Shown piece by piece: positions 1 through 8,015 of a DNA stretch of 64,000 bases. Every line of letters starts with the position of its first letter. Positions within the stretch are counted from its first letter, which is position 1. The notes under the pieces were generated by a model that did not search any database, was not told the DNA's origin, and saw only the letters and a list, made by a program, of their open reading frames with translations. Source of the stretch: DAINRZ01 sp964634885 (lineage in GTDB: Bacteria > Bacteroidota > Ignavibacteria > Kapaibacteriales > UBA2268); NCBI GenBank assembly GCA_964634885.1, contig CAZWLN010000017.1, forward strand, positions 1-64,000. Direction: 5' to 3'. The position numbers and the translations under genes were made by a program.

Positions 1-147
1 TGATTAGTGGCTGGTGCTCGGTGGCTGGTGGTCGGTGGCTGGTGATTGGGGGCTGGTGGCTGGTGATTAGTTGCTGGGGGCTGGTTGCTGGTGGCTGGTG
101 GCTGGTGGTTGGTGGCTGGTGGCTGGTGATTAGTAGCTGGTGGCTGG
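1..147 (+). repeat. Heptanucleotide tandem array (TGGCTGG type)
   Basis: From base 1 the sequence can be cut into 21 consecutive 7-mers with no indels. The commonest is TGGCTGG; variants include TGATTAG, TTGCTGG, TGGTTGG and GGGCTGG. It may continue beyond the left edge. The W/G/L/V-rich open frame that crosses it is a by-product of the repeat and is not annotated as a gene. The array resembles the heptameric STRR repeats known from cyanobacteria in form, not necessarily in origin. Confidence 0.95.
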
Positions 148-245
148 TTAAAAGAGTGTGGAGTTGGGAGTTGGAAGTGTTGAAAATTCATAATTCAGCA
201 TTGGCTCCGCCGGTCTCGCTGCGCTCGGCTCAGAATTCAGCATAA
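146..245 (+). repeat. Array-end junction motif and AATTCA-rich tail
   Basis: The array ends in GGTTAAAAGAGTGTGGAG (146-163), a motif that recurs at the end of the other TGG-type arrays at 1418, 41086 and 41140. It is followed by GTGTTGAAAA, shared with the copy at 1378-1445, and by two short AATTCAGCAT-type words around a GC-rich stretch (about 205-230). The motif, always at the same side of the heptamers, suggests that the heptamers plus tail form one composite dispersed element. The remaining 246-398 is AT-rich and shows nothing else recognisable. Confidence 0.7.
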
Positions 246-398
246 TGTCAAACACCATAAGTCTTTATATTTATTAATATAGTTGCAACTTAATTAAACA
301 GCTTTCGTATATCTCCTTGAGAATTATTGACTTTTACCGTGTAGTGAAAACCCTGGTAAATGAATATTGGATTTTTGTAAGAAAAATTAAGGAATACA

Positions 399-1331
399 AT
401 GAAAGCAGTGATTTGCACAAAATACGGGCCTCCCGAAGTCCTTCAGATTCGAGAAATTGAAAAACCGGTGCCAAAAAACAACGAGGTCCTGATTAAAGTA
501 TATGCTACTACCGTACATATCGGGGATACAAAGATACGGCGTTTCGAGCCGGGATTAGGGCCTGTGAAGGATTTCATCTTCCGGATTGCCATGCGGTTCA
601 TCGTTGGTTTCCGCAAGCCGAGGAAAAATATTCTCGGGATGGAACTGTCAGGAGTAATAGAAGCTGTAGGAAAGGATGTGACACTGTTTAAGGCCGGCGA
701 CAGTGTTTTTGCATCTACCGAATTCAGATTTGGCGCCTATGCCGAGTATTGCTGCATACCGGAAAAGGGGCCTCTTACGTTGAAACCTGCCAATATGACT
801 CACGAAGAGGCAGCGCCGGTTTCCAACGGCGGCTTAACCGCCCTGATCAATCTCAGGAAGGCAGACATCCAACAGGGACAGAAGGTTTTGATCTATGGCG
901 CTTCCGGCAGCATCGGCACCTATGCAATACAGATTGCAAAGCATTTTGGCGCCGAAGTCACTGCGGTGTGCAGCACTGGGAACCTGGAAATGGTGAAATC
1001 GCTGGGAGCAGACAAGGCAATCGATTACACTCAGGAAGATTTTACAAAGAACGGCGCGGCCTACGACGTCATTTTTGATGCTGTCGGCAAGATTGCAGCT
1101 TCGAAGCGCAAGAAATCCCTTGCAAAGTCGGGGGTATTTCTCTCGGCTCTTGCTTTGTCGGGCAACGTTAAGTTGAAGGTCGAAGACCTGAACTATCTCA
1201 AAGAGCTGTGCGAGGCCGGGAAGTTGAAAACGGTAATTGACAGGCGTTACACGATGGATCAGATAGTCGAAGCACACAGGTATGTCGATAAAGGCCATAA
1301 AAAGGGAAATGTTGTAATTGATGTTGTGTAA
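399..1331 (+). CDS. NAD(P)-dependent alcohol dehydrogenase / quinone oxidoreductase family
   Basis: A 310-residue medium-chain dehydrogenase/reductase of the zinc-independent quinone oxidoreductase type. The N-terminal GroES-like domain (about 1-120) lacks a clear set of zinc-ligand cysteines. The Rossmann half carries the nucleotide-binding loop GASGSIGTYA near residue 168 and ends in the usual VVIDVV strand. The family reduces quinones or enones with NAD(P)H in the cytoplasm; the substrate cannot be told from sequence. The ATG follows AAGGAAT at good spacing. The gene stands alone, with heptamer arrays on both sides (1-147 and 1378-1419) in the same orientation. A short inverted repeat (GCCGACT/AGTCGGC, 1340-1365) follows the stop but lacks a T-run, so terminator function is doubtful. 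Confidence 0.88.
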   Translation: MKAVICTKYGPPEVLQIREIEKPVPKNNEVLIKVYATTVHIGDTKIRRFEPGLGPVKDFIFRIAMRFIVGFRKPRKNILGMELSGVIEAVGKDVTLFKAGDSVFASTEFRFGAYAEYCCIPEKGPLTLKPANMTHEEAAPVSNGGLTALINLRKADIQQGQKVLIYGASGSIGTYAIQIAKHFGAEVTAVCSTGNLEMVKSLGADKAIDYTQEDFTKNGAAYDVIFDAVGKIAASKRKKSLAKSGVFLSALALSGNVKLKVEDLNYLKELCEAGKLKTVIDRRYTMDQIVEAHRYVDKGHKKGNVVIDVV

Positions 1332-1377
1332 CAGGTGCTGCCGACTGACCTGTAAAAAAGTCGGCCTCTCGTCCTGG

Positions 1378-1445
1378 TAGCTGGTTGCTAGTGGCTGGTG
1401 GTTGGTGATTAGTGGCTGGTTAAAAGAGTGAGGAGTGTTGAAAAC
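1378..1445 (+). repeat. Second heptamer array with junction motif
   Basis: Six in-register 7-mers (TAGCTGG, TTGCTAG, TGGCTGG, TGGTTGG, TGATTAG, TGGCTGG; 1378-1419) followed directly by GGTTAAAAGAGTGAGGAG (1418-1435) and GTGTTGAAAA. This is a shorter copy of the element at 1-180 in the same orientation, so the dehydrogenase gene lies between two direct copies. Confidence 0.9.
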
Positions 1446-1610
1446 TTAGAATGGAAAATTTGTGGTCAACGTATTTCAGAACAAGACAATTAAAATCCGA
1501 GTAACTTACAGGGATTTTGAGTAAATTAGCGCTGTCGATTATTGTTTTACATTGAGATGAATCCAATGGTAAATCAAGATGTTGAATACTTTGAAGGGGC
1601 GCTCTGAGAG

Positions 1611-2618
1611 ATGGACGAGAACAAATCTTCCGAGATAATAATATACCGGACTCCGGCAGGAAATGTCAGCGTCGAGGTCATTTTCAACGACGAGACATTG
1701 TGGCTGACGCAAAAAACCATGGCCCAGCTCTTCGGAGTGGAAGTACCTGCAATAAGCAAGCATTTGAATAACATTTATGAAACCGGCGAATTGCAACCTG
1801 AGGCAACTATTTCCATTTTGGAAACAGTTCAACAGGAAGGCACTAGAAGTGTCAAGAGAAAGATCGAATACTACAGCCTCGACGCCATAATTGCGGTAGG
1901 GTACAGGGTGAACAGCTACAATGCGACACAATTCAGGATTTGGGCTACACAGGCGTTGAAGGAGTTCATCATCAAAGGATTCATTCTTGACGATGAGAGA
2001 ATGAAACAAGGGAAGAATTTCGGTAAGGACTACTTCGAGGAGCTAATCGAGCGTATTCGCGAAATACGGGCGAGCGAGCGCCGTTTTTACCAGAAAATCA
2101 CTGATATCTACGCTCTGTCTGTCGATTACGATAAAGATGCGCCAATCACAAAGGATTTCTTTGCCACCGTACAGAATAAGCTGCATTGGGCAATTACAGG
2201 AAAAACTGCTTCTGAGATAGTTTACGAGAATGTTGACGCTACAAAATTATATATGGGTTTGACATCCTGGAAAAACGCTCCGGACGGTAAAATAATGAAG
2301 TCCGACGTAACGGTTGCGAAGAATTATTTGAATGAGCAGCACATCAAAGAGTTGAACAGAATTGTATCCGCATATCTTGACTTGGCAGAGAACCGGGCAG
2401 AACGGAACATCATCATGAAAATGCAGGACTGGGTCGGTTTTCTCAATCAGTTTCTCGAGCTTTCAGACTATCCGATCCTTGAAAACAAAGGTAAAGTCAG
2501 CGCACTGGAAGCCAAGCTCAAGGCGGAAGCCGAATATGATAAATACAGGGTAATCCAGGACAGGAACTACTCATCGGATTTTGACAAAGAGATCAAGAGA
2601 CTGAAGGGAAAGAAGTGA
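1611..2618 (+). CDS. rhuM: RhuM family protein
   Basis: A 335-residue protein matching the RhuM virulence-protein family (COG3943) along its whole length. The typical opening (IIYRTPAGNVSVEVIF, then LWLTQKTMAQLFGV), a winged-helix-like N-terminal DNA-binding segment and the central RIWATQALKEFIIKGF stretch are all visible. The C-terminal part, with TASEIVYENVD and a charged helical tail, resembles Fic-like or DinD-like partners in the same family. Named from a Salmonella pathogenicity island, RhuM genes are mostly found among mobile and restriction-defence genes and have no established biochemical role. Here it lies between a heptamer array and an AT-rich defence-like cassette on the opposite strand, which fits an accessory region. 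The start ATG at 1611 has a GAGAG-type upstream stretch only. Confidence 0.85.
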   Translation: MDENKSSEIIIYRTPAGNVSVEVIFNDETLWLTQKTMAQLFGVEVPAISKHLNNIYETGELQPEATISILETVQQEGTRSVKRKIEYYSLDAIIAVGYRVNSYNATQFRIWATQALKEFIIKGFILDDERMKQGKNFGKDYFEELIERIREIRASERRFYQKITDIYALSVDYDKDAPITKDFFATVQNKLHWAITGKTASEIVYENVDATKLYMGLTSWKNAPDGKIMKSDVTVAKNYLNEQHIKELNRIVSAYLDLAENRAERNIIMKMQDWVGFLNQFLELSDYPILENKGKVSALEAKLKAEAEYDKYRVIQDRNYSSDFDKEIKRLKGKK

Positions 2619-2769
2619 TGCTAAAAATCAGTTTTCTGGTGGGTTCGGGGGGGATTGATCATGGTTAGCGCCTAAAGCCACTGGCTGTTCTTCAAAAACG
2701 TCAAATATCGTCTTATTGTCTTGTAATTGGTGGTCTGGGTTAGTTGGGAGTATAGTTAAATAGATGCCA

Positions 2770-3714
2770 TTAAAAAGGAATATCATCATTTTCTTTATCA
2801 ATTAATTCCTTTTCTTCATTTTCTATTGCTAGTAAAAACACAGAAATTTCTGTAACTATTCCAACAATTAATTTAGCATATTTATAATCAATTTGTTTGA
2901 ATTCTGGAGATTTGCCATGCCCGGTACCAAAATTATTACGAATTTCTGAAATGCTTTGAATTATACTGGAAAGGCCATTTAACATTTGTTTTAATGATTT
3001 TTCAAATTCGTCAGAATTAGACAATTCTTTTTGCGAAAAATTCAATGAAGATACTGTTGTTTTAAATAGTTTAGATAATGGCCATGATCTATCCATTTCA
3101 ATACTTTTTGTTTTTAATATTGAAGTACAGATCGTCTCTATCAACTCTTTAGCATTGCCTATTGCTAATTCAGAGTTCTCAATAAGGGACTTCTGTATTA
3201 ACTCAACTTTATTATTTACATATTCAGAATTAAAGTGATTTTTAATACTACTTAAGTTTTCACTGGTAATAATACTTCCAATTCCATTTCTAACATAAAT
3301 ATATTCAGGAAAAGTATCATATTCATTAGATTTTTGTATTTCCCAGCCACTTTTTTTTAAATTATCATTATAAATTTTAAATAATTTCTCAATTTGTTCA
3401 ATGTCAGATCTAACTCTTGGGTGAAGTGTTTCAATTAAAAATTTCAAATACTCTTCATCCTTACAATTCATTAAGTTGAATCTTGAATCATAAAACACCC
3501 AATCATCTTTCCAGTCAAAAAAATTCACTGTATGCTGGTTGATATCATTAAAAGCATTTTTGTACCTGCTATCACTTGATGGCAATTCTTTTAAATTGTA
3601 TAACCGACTTAAAAAATCCAGTTCATCAATATTTCCATTATACCAGATTTTCGATACAACTAATAAATCGCTGATCTTTCTCCTAGTATCTTCAGATATA
3701 CTATTATTACTCAT
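2770..3714 (-). CDS. Abortive-infection (Abi_C/HEPN-like) protein
   Basis: A 314-residue AT-rich gene. The C-terminal half (about 185-300) fits the Abi_C domain: a helix NAKELIETICTSIL, then EIRNNFGTGHGK, the R-N-x(5)-H-G signature of HEPN-type ribonucleases. The N-terminal half is not recognised. Known HEPN proteins cleave RNA in abortive infection and toxin systems; catalytic activity here is inferred from the motif. It is last of three minus-strand genes after an AAA ATPase and a DUF4276 protein, separated from DUF4276 by 90 bp. That gap holds a degenerate copy (3717-3762) of the last 15 codons of the small gene at 5562-5885, so the gene may have been inserted as a separate module. Confidence 0.72.
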   Translation of the reverse strand: MSNNSISEDTRRKISDLLVVSKIWYNGNIDELDFLSRLYNLKELPSSDSRYKNAFNDINQHTVNFFDWKDDWVFYDSRFNLMNCKDEEYLKFLIETLHPRVRSDIEQIEKLFKIYNDNLKKSGWEIQKSNEYDTFPEYIYVRNGIGSIITSENLSSIKNHFNSEYVNNKVELIQKSLIENSELAIGNAKELIETICTSILKTKSIEMDRSWPLSKLFKTTVSSLNFSQKELSNSDEFEKSLKQMLNGLSSIIQSISEIRNNFGTGHGKSPEFKQIDYKYAKLIVGIVTEISVFLLAIENEEKELIDKENDDIPF

Positions 3715-3716
3715 CT

Positions 3717-3762
3717 CTACACCTTCGTAAATCTACACCCACATCTTTGAATTGCCGGAATG
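3717..3762 (-). repeat. Degenerate copy of a gene 3' end, abutting the Abi_C start
   Basis: Read on the minus strand, this stretch aligns with 5562-5608 over about 46 bases (roughly three quarters identical, including the 12-mer ATTCCGGCAATT and the ending GGTGTA). In the 5.6 kb copy it encodes the end of a small ORF (FRQLTDAGVDFKTV-stop). Here the frame reads FRQFKDVGVDL and continues past the old stop. Both copies sit directly upstream of a defence-like gene. Confidence 0.75.
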
Positions 3763-3804
3763 AATAAGTTTAAATTTTATAATATATAAATAGTAGATAT
3801 TAAT

Positions 3805-4464
3805 TTAATTTGTTACCTTAGATATTATATTTTCTAACCAATTTCTAAATCGTGGACACTTACTTATTATAGTATGAATACCAATTTCTAAAGCAATTAG
3901 ATTCCCATAGACAATTTTATCATATTCCGGAATAATACTAATTAATCTTTTGGAGGGAGCTGTAATTGGATTATCATTAATATCCTCAGGATTTGAATAC
4001 TCTTCAATTATTTTTTCTATTTTTGATAAAACTTTAGGTTGTTGCCAATATGATCTAAACCCATCCATTGAAGAAAACAAAAGAGCTTCAAATTCATGTA
4101 ATTGAATATATGGTTGGAATCTACTGTCTGCAATATGGGAACATATTGATTCTTCTAATTTCATTACTTTTCCTAAAGACGTTGGTTCATTCATAGCATT
4201 CTGATAATTCGGAATACTTCTCGGTATTCTATAAAAATCAACTAATGTAGTTACAAAAATATCTTGTTGACTCTTAAGTAATTTTAATGCATCATTTTTC
4301 AAATGATCATAATTTACAAAACCTCCTTTATGGCCTTTGGATGTTTGTATCTTTATCGCACGTACATCGAATATCCCCTTATCCAGAAAAAATGGGAATA
4401 ATACATTCTTAACAAATTCTTCTTCAGTATGGCCTTCAACAATAATATATAATCTTTTCATCAT
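3805..4464 (-). CDS. DUF4276 family protein (Toprim-like)
   Basis: A 219-residue protein with the DUF4276 pattern: an opening strand and loop IIVEGHTEEEFV (residues 7-18), then VTTLVDFYRIP near residue 70, and a conserved HEFEALLFSS stretch. The EGxTE and VDFYR acidic motifs look like a Toprim-type metal site as in OLD nucleases and AriB; that relation is a fold-level inference. Its ATG overlaps the stop of the upstream AAA ATPase as ATGA, so the two are almost certainly co-translated. ATPase plus Toprim-like partner pairs are typical of OLD-like and PARIS-like phage defence, where the ATPase senses and the partner cuts nucleic acid. DUF4276 is not the AriB family itself, so this is not annotated as PARIS. 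Confidence 0.78.
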   Translation of the reverse strand: MMKRLYIIVEGHTEEEFVKNVLFPFFLDKGIFDVRAIKIQTSKGHKGGFVNYDHLKNDALKLLKSQQDIFVTTLVDFYRIPRSIPNYQNAMNEPTSLGKVMKLEESICSHIADSRFQPYIQLHEFEALLFSSMDGFRSYWQQPKVLSKIEKIIEEYSNPEDINDNPITAPSKRLISIIPEYDKIVYGNLIALEIGIHTIISKCPRFRNWLENIISKVTN

Positions 4465-5558
4465 GGCCTTCCTCCGAAGACATTTTTATCCCATAATTCA
4501 CCTATCGAGTAATCTTCAAGCCATTCTTCCAATTGTTCTTTCGCAAGCCTATTGAAAATAGACTCCTTATTTTTTCTGTCAACAACTATAATATCCTCAG
4601 GTTCATAGTGCTCAATTAAATTCGCTGATTGAGTTGATATTATAATCTGAGTTTTTGTTGATGCACTTTTAATCATCCCTGCTAGCTTATTGATTGCAAA
4701 AGGATGTAGCCCAAGTTCTGGTTCATCGATTATTATTGTTGATGGTAATTTAGGTTGAAGTAATAATGTAGTTAAACAAATAAACCTTAGTGTCCCATCA
4801 GATAAATTATATGCATCAAAATATTTATCAGTTCCTTCTTCTTTCCATTCAAGTTTAATGAAGTCATTATTGAGAGCCATCGGTTTCAAATCAAATTCTT
4901 TAAAAAAGGGAGCAACTGATTTGACGGTTCGTTCAATTATTTTATAATTTAATGGATACTTTTCAGATAACAAATAGAGAAATGCGGCTAAATTTTCTCC
5001 ATTTTCTTTTAAATACGAATTATCATTAATGTTGCAAATCCTTTTCACTGCCGCGGTCTTACTTGTATCATGAAAATGAAATACTTTAAAACTACGAAAA
5101 TAGTCTTTGATATATTTCTGGATTCGGGTTTTCGATTCTTTAATTAAACTCTCTTTGTTTCCTTTAATCCAAGGATCACGTCGCCAATCAGGTGTTGTTG
5201 ACTGTAAATTATAATTCAAGTTGAAAGCGCTTGTTTCATATTCAAAAAAGAAATTATTCGACTGAGTAGGTTTAAGTATAAATTCATAAAAATTAGTATT
5301 TTCAAAGGTTATTTTACAGTACAATTGAAATGAATGTTTTGTACCGAAATGTAAAATGTTCTCACAACCACCTTGCTCCGTTACATAATTTTGTAAATTC
5401 TGATTATACAAATTATTAAGGAACTCAAAGAATGATATGAAATTACTTTTACCGGCTCCGTTTGCTCCAATTAAAACATTTAAATTCTTCAAATCAAAAT
5501 CAATTTCTTTTATTGATTTAAAACTATGAAAATGTATATTACTTATCATATTCTCCAC
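4461..5558 (-). CDS. AAA family ATPase (AAA_21/OLD-like)
   Basis: A 365-residue ABC/SMC-type ATPase without an evident nuclease domain. Walker A is IGANGAGKSNFISF (about residue 32), the signature-like motif is LSDGTLRF (about 250), Walker B is TIIIDEPELGLHPFA (about 275), and a switch-like stretch IISTQSANLIEHY follows. The region between Walker A and the signature, where SMC or OLD proteins have coiled coils, is short. It overlaps the DUF4276 gene by ATGA, and the pair most likely forms a two-subunit complex. Codon use is strongly AT-rich compared with the flanking flavoprotein gene, consistent with transfer. Phage defence is inferred from family and context; no trigger or target can be read from the sequence. 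Confidence 0.85.
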   Translation of the reverse strand: MENMISNIHFHSFKSIKEIDFDLKNLNVLIGANGAGKSNFISFFEFLNNLYNQNLQNYVTEQGGCENILHFGTKHSFQLYCKITFENTNFYEFILKPTQSNNFFFEYETSAFNLNYNLQSTTPDWRRDPWIKGNKESLIKESKTRIQKYIKDYFRSFKVFHFHDTSKTAAVKRICNINDNSYLKENGENLAAFLYLLSEKYPLNYKIIERTVKSVAPFFKEFDLKPMALNNDFIKLEWKEEGTDKYFDAYNLSDGTLRFICLTTLLLQPKLPSTIIIDEPELGLHPFAINKLAGMIKSASTKTQIIISTQSANLIEHYEPEDIIVVDRKNKESIFNRLAKEQLEEWLEDYSIGELWDKNVFGGRP

Positions 5559-5561
5559 CTT

Positions 5562-5608
5562 TTACACCGTCTTAAAATCCACTCCGGCATCTGTTAATTG
5601 CCGGAATA
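5562..5608 (-). repeat. Better copy of the duplicated 3'-end fragment
   Basis: This is the in-frame end of the 107-residue gene; its degenerate partner is at 3717-3762. The shared 12-mer ATTCCGGCAATT maps to 5596-5607 here and 3750-3761 there. Confidence 0.75.
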
Positions 5609-5885
5609 TGTTAGTTTTTAACAGGTTGTCATTTTTAATTTGTCTAACGGGTGTTATTACATTTTTTGGTTTAATACTGAGCATATCGTCAATCATTGTT
5701 GCCAGTGAACCTGACAAATTAAAAATAAGCTCGTCGGAAATTAAGTAAATGCTGGCTTCTGTTTGCCGGTCATTGGTTAGTGATTGATGGTTGCTTGAAA
5801 AGACAGAACTGATTATTGCTCTTAACCGCTCCAAGCCAATCTTTTCTTGTGTTTTATTAAGTGCTAAACCATCCATACTATACAT
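5562..5885 (-). CDS. Hypothetical protein, first gene of defence-like cassette
   Basis: A 107-residue open frame, AT-rich, ending 3 bp before the AAA ATPase start. I recognise no family. It looks soluble and helical, with no membrane segment or signal peptide. The final 15 codons (FRQLTDAGVDFKTV) are the segment that recurs in degenerate form in front of the Abi_C gene at 3717-3762. It may be the remaining 3' part of a longer gene that served as insertion target for the defence genes, or a genuine small partner. The start is uncertain; no convincing ribosome binding site is seen. Confidence 0.45.
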   Translation of the reverse strand: MYSMDGLALNKTQEKIGLERLRAIISSVFSSNHQSLTNDRQTEASIYLISDELIFNLSGSLATMIDDMLSIKPKNVITPVRQIKNDNLLKTNIFRQLTDAGVDFKTV

Positions 5886-5980
5886 TCAAAACACTGAAAT
5901 AAAAAATACTTCAATATTTGTAAATTACAAAAATTTCTTGTTTTTTCAGATATATTTTTGTTGTAATAAATTGTCCCTCT

Positions 5981-7192
5981 TCACCACCCCTTTGCTGCCA
6001 TGCGCCCTGTAGAGAATGCTGCCTGGATGTTGTAGCCGCCGGTGTCGCCGTCGATGTCCAGCACTTCGCCTGCGAAGAACAGGCCCGGCACAAGCCTCGA
6101 CTCCATCGTCTTCGGCGACACTTCACGGAGAGACACACCGCCCTTTGTCGCCATTGCCGTGTTGAAGCCGCCCGTCTTCTTCACCACAAAAGGATAGCTG
6201 CAGAACAGCTCTGTCAGGCGCGCCCTCATAGCCTTGTTAATATCTGCCAGGTGGGTGGCAGCGCCGAGATTGAGTTCTGCCAGCACAAGCCGGATCAGGT
6301 TCTCGGGAATGGCAAGGCTTTTCAGGAATCGCTTGATTGTCGTTTTTCCTTCGGCGTCGGCAGTACTGTTGAGCGCCTCCCTGAAATCGCCGGGGCTTTC
6401 GCCGCAGAGATTCACCTTCAGCGTGTCGCCTACCTCGATGTCCCTCGACAGGTCTAATATCCCCGGGCCGGAAAGGCCGCGGTGCGTGAAGCCGATGTCC
6501 CCGGTGTTGCTGCCGATTGGCTTGCTGTCGCGGTACAGGGCAACCTTACTGTCGGCAATCGATACGCCGGAAATGGAGGCAAATCCGTAGTTCTCGATAT
6601 AGACAGGTGTCAGGGCCAGCTTCGGAGTCTCGATGGTGTGGCCGAGGGACTGGGCTAAACGGTAGCCGTCGCCGGTGGAGCCGGTCGTGGGATAGGACAT
6701 CCCACCCGTGGCAATCAGCACTTTTGAGCAGTAATAGCTGCCTCTTGCGGTGCCAATCATGAATCGGCCCCCGTCTTTTTCAATCTTAACCACCGGTTCG
6801 CCATAGTTTATTTCAACGCGGTTGGAACGGCATTCGTTAAGCAGCAGTTCCAGCACATCGCGGGAATTCTCCGAGGCGGGAAACACTTTCCCTTTCCTTT
6901 CAATCGTCTTAAGGCCGCATTCGTTCAGGTACCCGACCAGGTCAGTGTTCGTAAATTCCCTGAGCGCCGGGGCAATGAACCTGTAAGCGCTGCCGTAATG
7001 GCCCGAAAAATCGTCGATGGCTCCGCCCTGGGTAATATTGCATTTACCGGTGCCGGACATCAGCAGCTTCCTGCCTGCCGAACTGTTCTTCTCGACAATG
7101 AGCGCCTTCAGGCCTCTCCTCGCGGAAGCGCCGGCAAACAGCCCGGCAGGGCCTGCACCGATTATTATTATGTCGTATTCTCTTTCTTTCAT
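5981..7192 (-). CDS. HI0933/YhiN-family flavoprotein
   Basis: An NAD(P)/FAD-dependent oxidoreductase of the HI0933 (BaiN/YhiN) family. The dinucleotide-binding motif IIIGAGPAGLFAG sits at the N terminus, followed by the family stretch GRKLLMSGTGKCNIT. Further on are VLIATGGMSYPTTGSTGDGY, the GGV loop in TKGGVSLREVSP and the C-terminal FAGEVLDIDGDTGGYN, which binds FAD. Family members are cytosolic flavoproteins; one studied relative reduces bile-acid intermediates, but the role of most is unknown. I chose the ATG at 7192 (MKEREYD), directly before the Rossmann strand, rather than a TTG 13 codons upstream. GC-rich codon use contrasts sharply with the AT-rich cassette next door. It stands as a single gene. 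Confidence 0.9.
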   Translation of the reverse strand: MKEREYDIIIIGAGPAGLFAGASARRGLKALIVEKNSSAGRKLLMSGTGKCNITQGGAIDDFSGHYGSAYRFIAPALREFTNTDLVGYLNECGLKTIERKGKVFPASENSRDVLELLLNECRSNRVEINYGEPVVKIEKDGGRFMIGTARGSYYCSKVLIATGGMSYPTTGSTGDGYRLAQSLGHTIETPKLALTPVYIENYGFASISGVSIADSKVALYRDSKPIGSNTGDIGFTHRGLSGPGILDLSRDIEVGDTLKVNLCGESPGDFREALNSTADAEGKTTIKRFLKSLAIPENLIRLVLAELNLGAATHLADINKAMRARLTELFCSYPFVVKKTGGFNTAMATKGGVSLREVSPKTMESRLVPGLFFAGEVLDIDGDTGGYNIQAAFSTGRMAAKGW

Positions 7193-7334
7193 TCTGCCAT
7201 TTTCATCAAAATCATGCCCAACACAAAGCAATATATCGAATTTTTTTATATCAGCTAAATTAACATGAGTCCGGCAGTAGAAATATTTTCAGTTTCAACA
7301 ATGCTTTCCCCTGTCGGGCCAGATTAGCGCCCGC

Positions 7335-7970
7335 CTATTGAACAGCCTTCGGCTTCATGAATGTAAAAACGAGCGCTGTCAATCCGGAAACTGCGAGCAT
7401 ATAATCGGGATAGACACCGAAGTTGAATGCTGCCGTCGTACCGATTGCCATCCATATTACAGGTATAATGATCAAATACTTCTTCATTCGCGGTTTCACC
7501 ATCATCAGCATACCGAAAGTGAATATCGTCGATGGGCAGGGCAGCCCGAGGACGATTGTATAATCGAGGGAGCCTTCGATGAAATAGAGCAGCACCGGGT
7601 AAACGACAAGCCCGAAGAGTAAAAAGAAATATGCCACCCAGTCCGACGCTTGATTTTTGAATTCAAATTCAAGGCCGCCTTTAAATGATGCAATTGTGAA
7701 CATCAGGCCCTGAATGATGAACAGCACACCGAAGCCCCAGGCAGCTTTGTTAATGATTGTAAAGCAGGCCAGGTGATAGGCCGCGCCGGCCCAGAGCCAC
7801 AGCACCCCAAGAAAAAGCCCGATTAACCTGTTCCTCATTTCCATTTTTGAATGAAGAAGCGCTATCGATGCGGCACCCAGCAGGAGCAATATTATCTGTG
7901 CCGGGAACATTGCAGAATTGTACTTTGCAATTATTTCAAAAAACTGTTCTGTTGTAAAAGGCATATCCAT
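7335..7970 (-). CDS. DUF6064 family membrane protein
   Basis: A 211-residue integral membrane protein with about six hydrophobic segments, opening with the family-typical MPFTTEQFFEIIAKYN. It carries a conserved GLPCPSTIFTFGMLM segment near residue 145. Function is unknown. It lies 45 bp downstream of a DUF6544 lipoprotein gene and a MarR regulator on the same strand, so the three probably form one transcription unit. The ATG has an AGGAG-type stretch (read on the minus strand from the TAACTCCT before the start). Confidence 0.8.
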   Translation of the reverse strand: MDMPFTTEQFFEIIAKYNSAMFPAQIILLLLGAASIALLHSKMEMRNRLIGLFLGVLWLWAGAAYHLACFTIINKAAWGFGVLFIIQGLMFTIASFKGGLEFEFKNQASDWVAYFFLLFGLVVYPVLLYFIEGSLDYTIVLGLPCPSTIFTFGMLMMVKPRMKKYLIIIPVIWMAIGTTAAFNFGVYPDYMLAVSGLTALVFTFMKPKAVQ

Positions 7971-8015
7971 TGTTAACTCCTGATAATTGATAAACCAATT
8001 TATTTTTCCTGCTTT

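Noticed and set aside
21..245. Open frame rich in Trp, Gly, Leu and Val
   Set aside because: It is the translation of the heptamer array; a 7-bp period has no stop in three frames. The same holds for frames at 41621-41869 and 41635-41856.
1340..1365. Terminator after the first oxidoreductase gene
   Set aside because: A 7-bp stem exists but no T-run follows.
2770..5558. Naming the cassette PARIS or Gabija
   Set aside because: The second protein is DUF4276, not DUF4435 (AriB), and there is no UvrD-like GajB; the relation is by architecture only.
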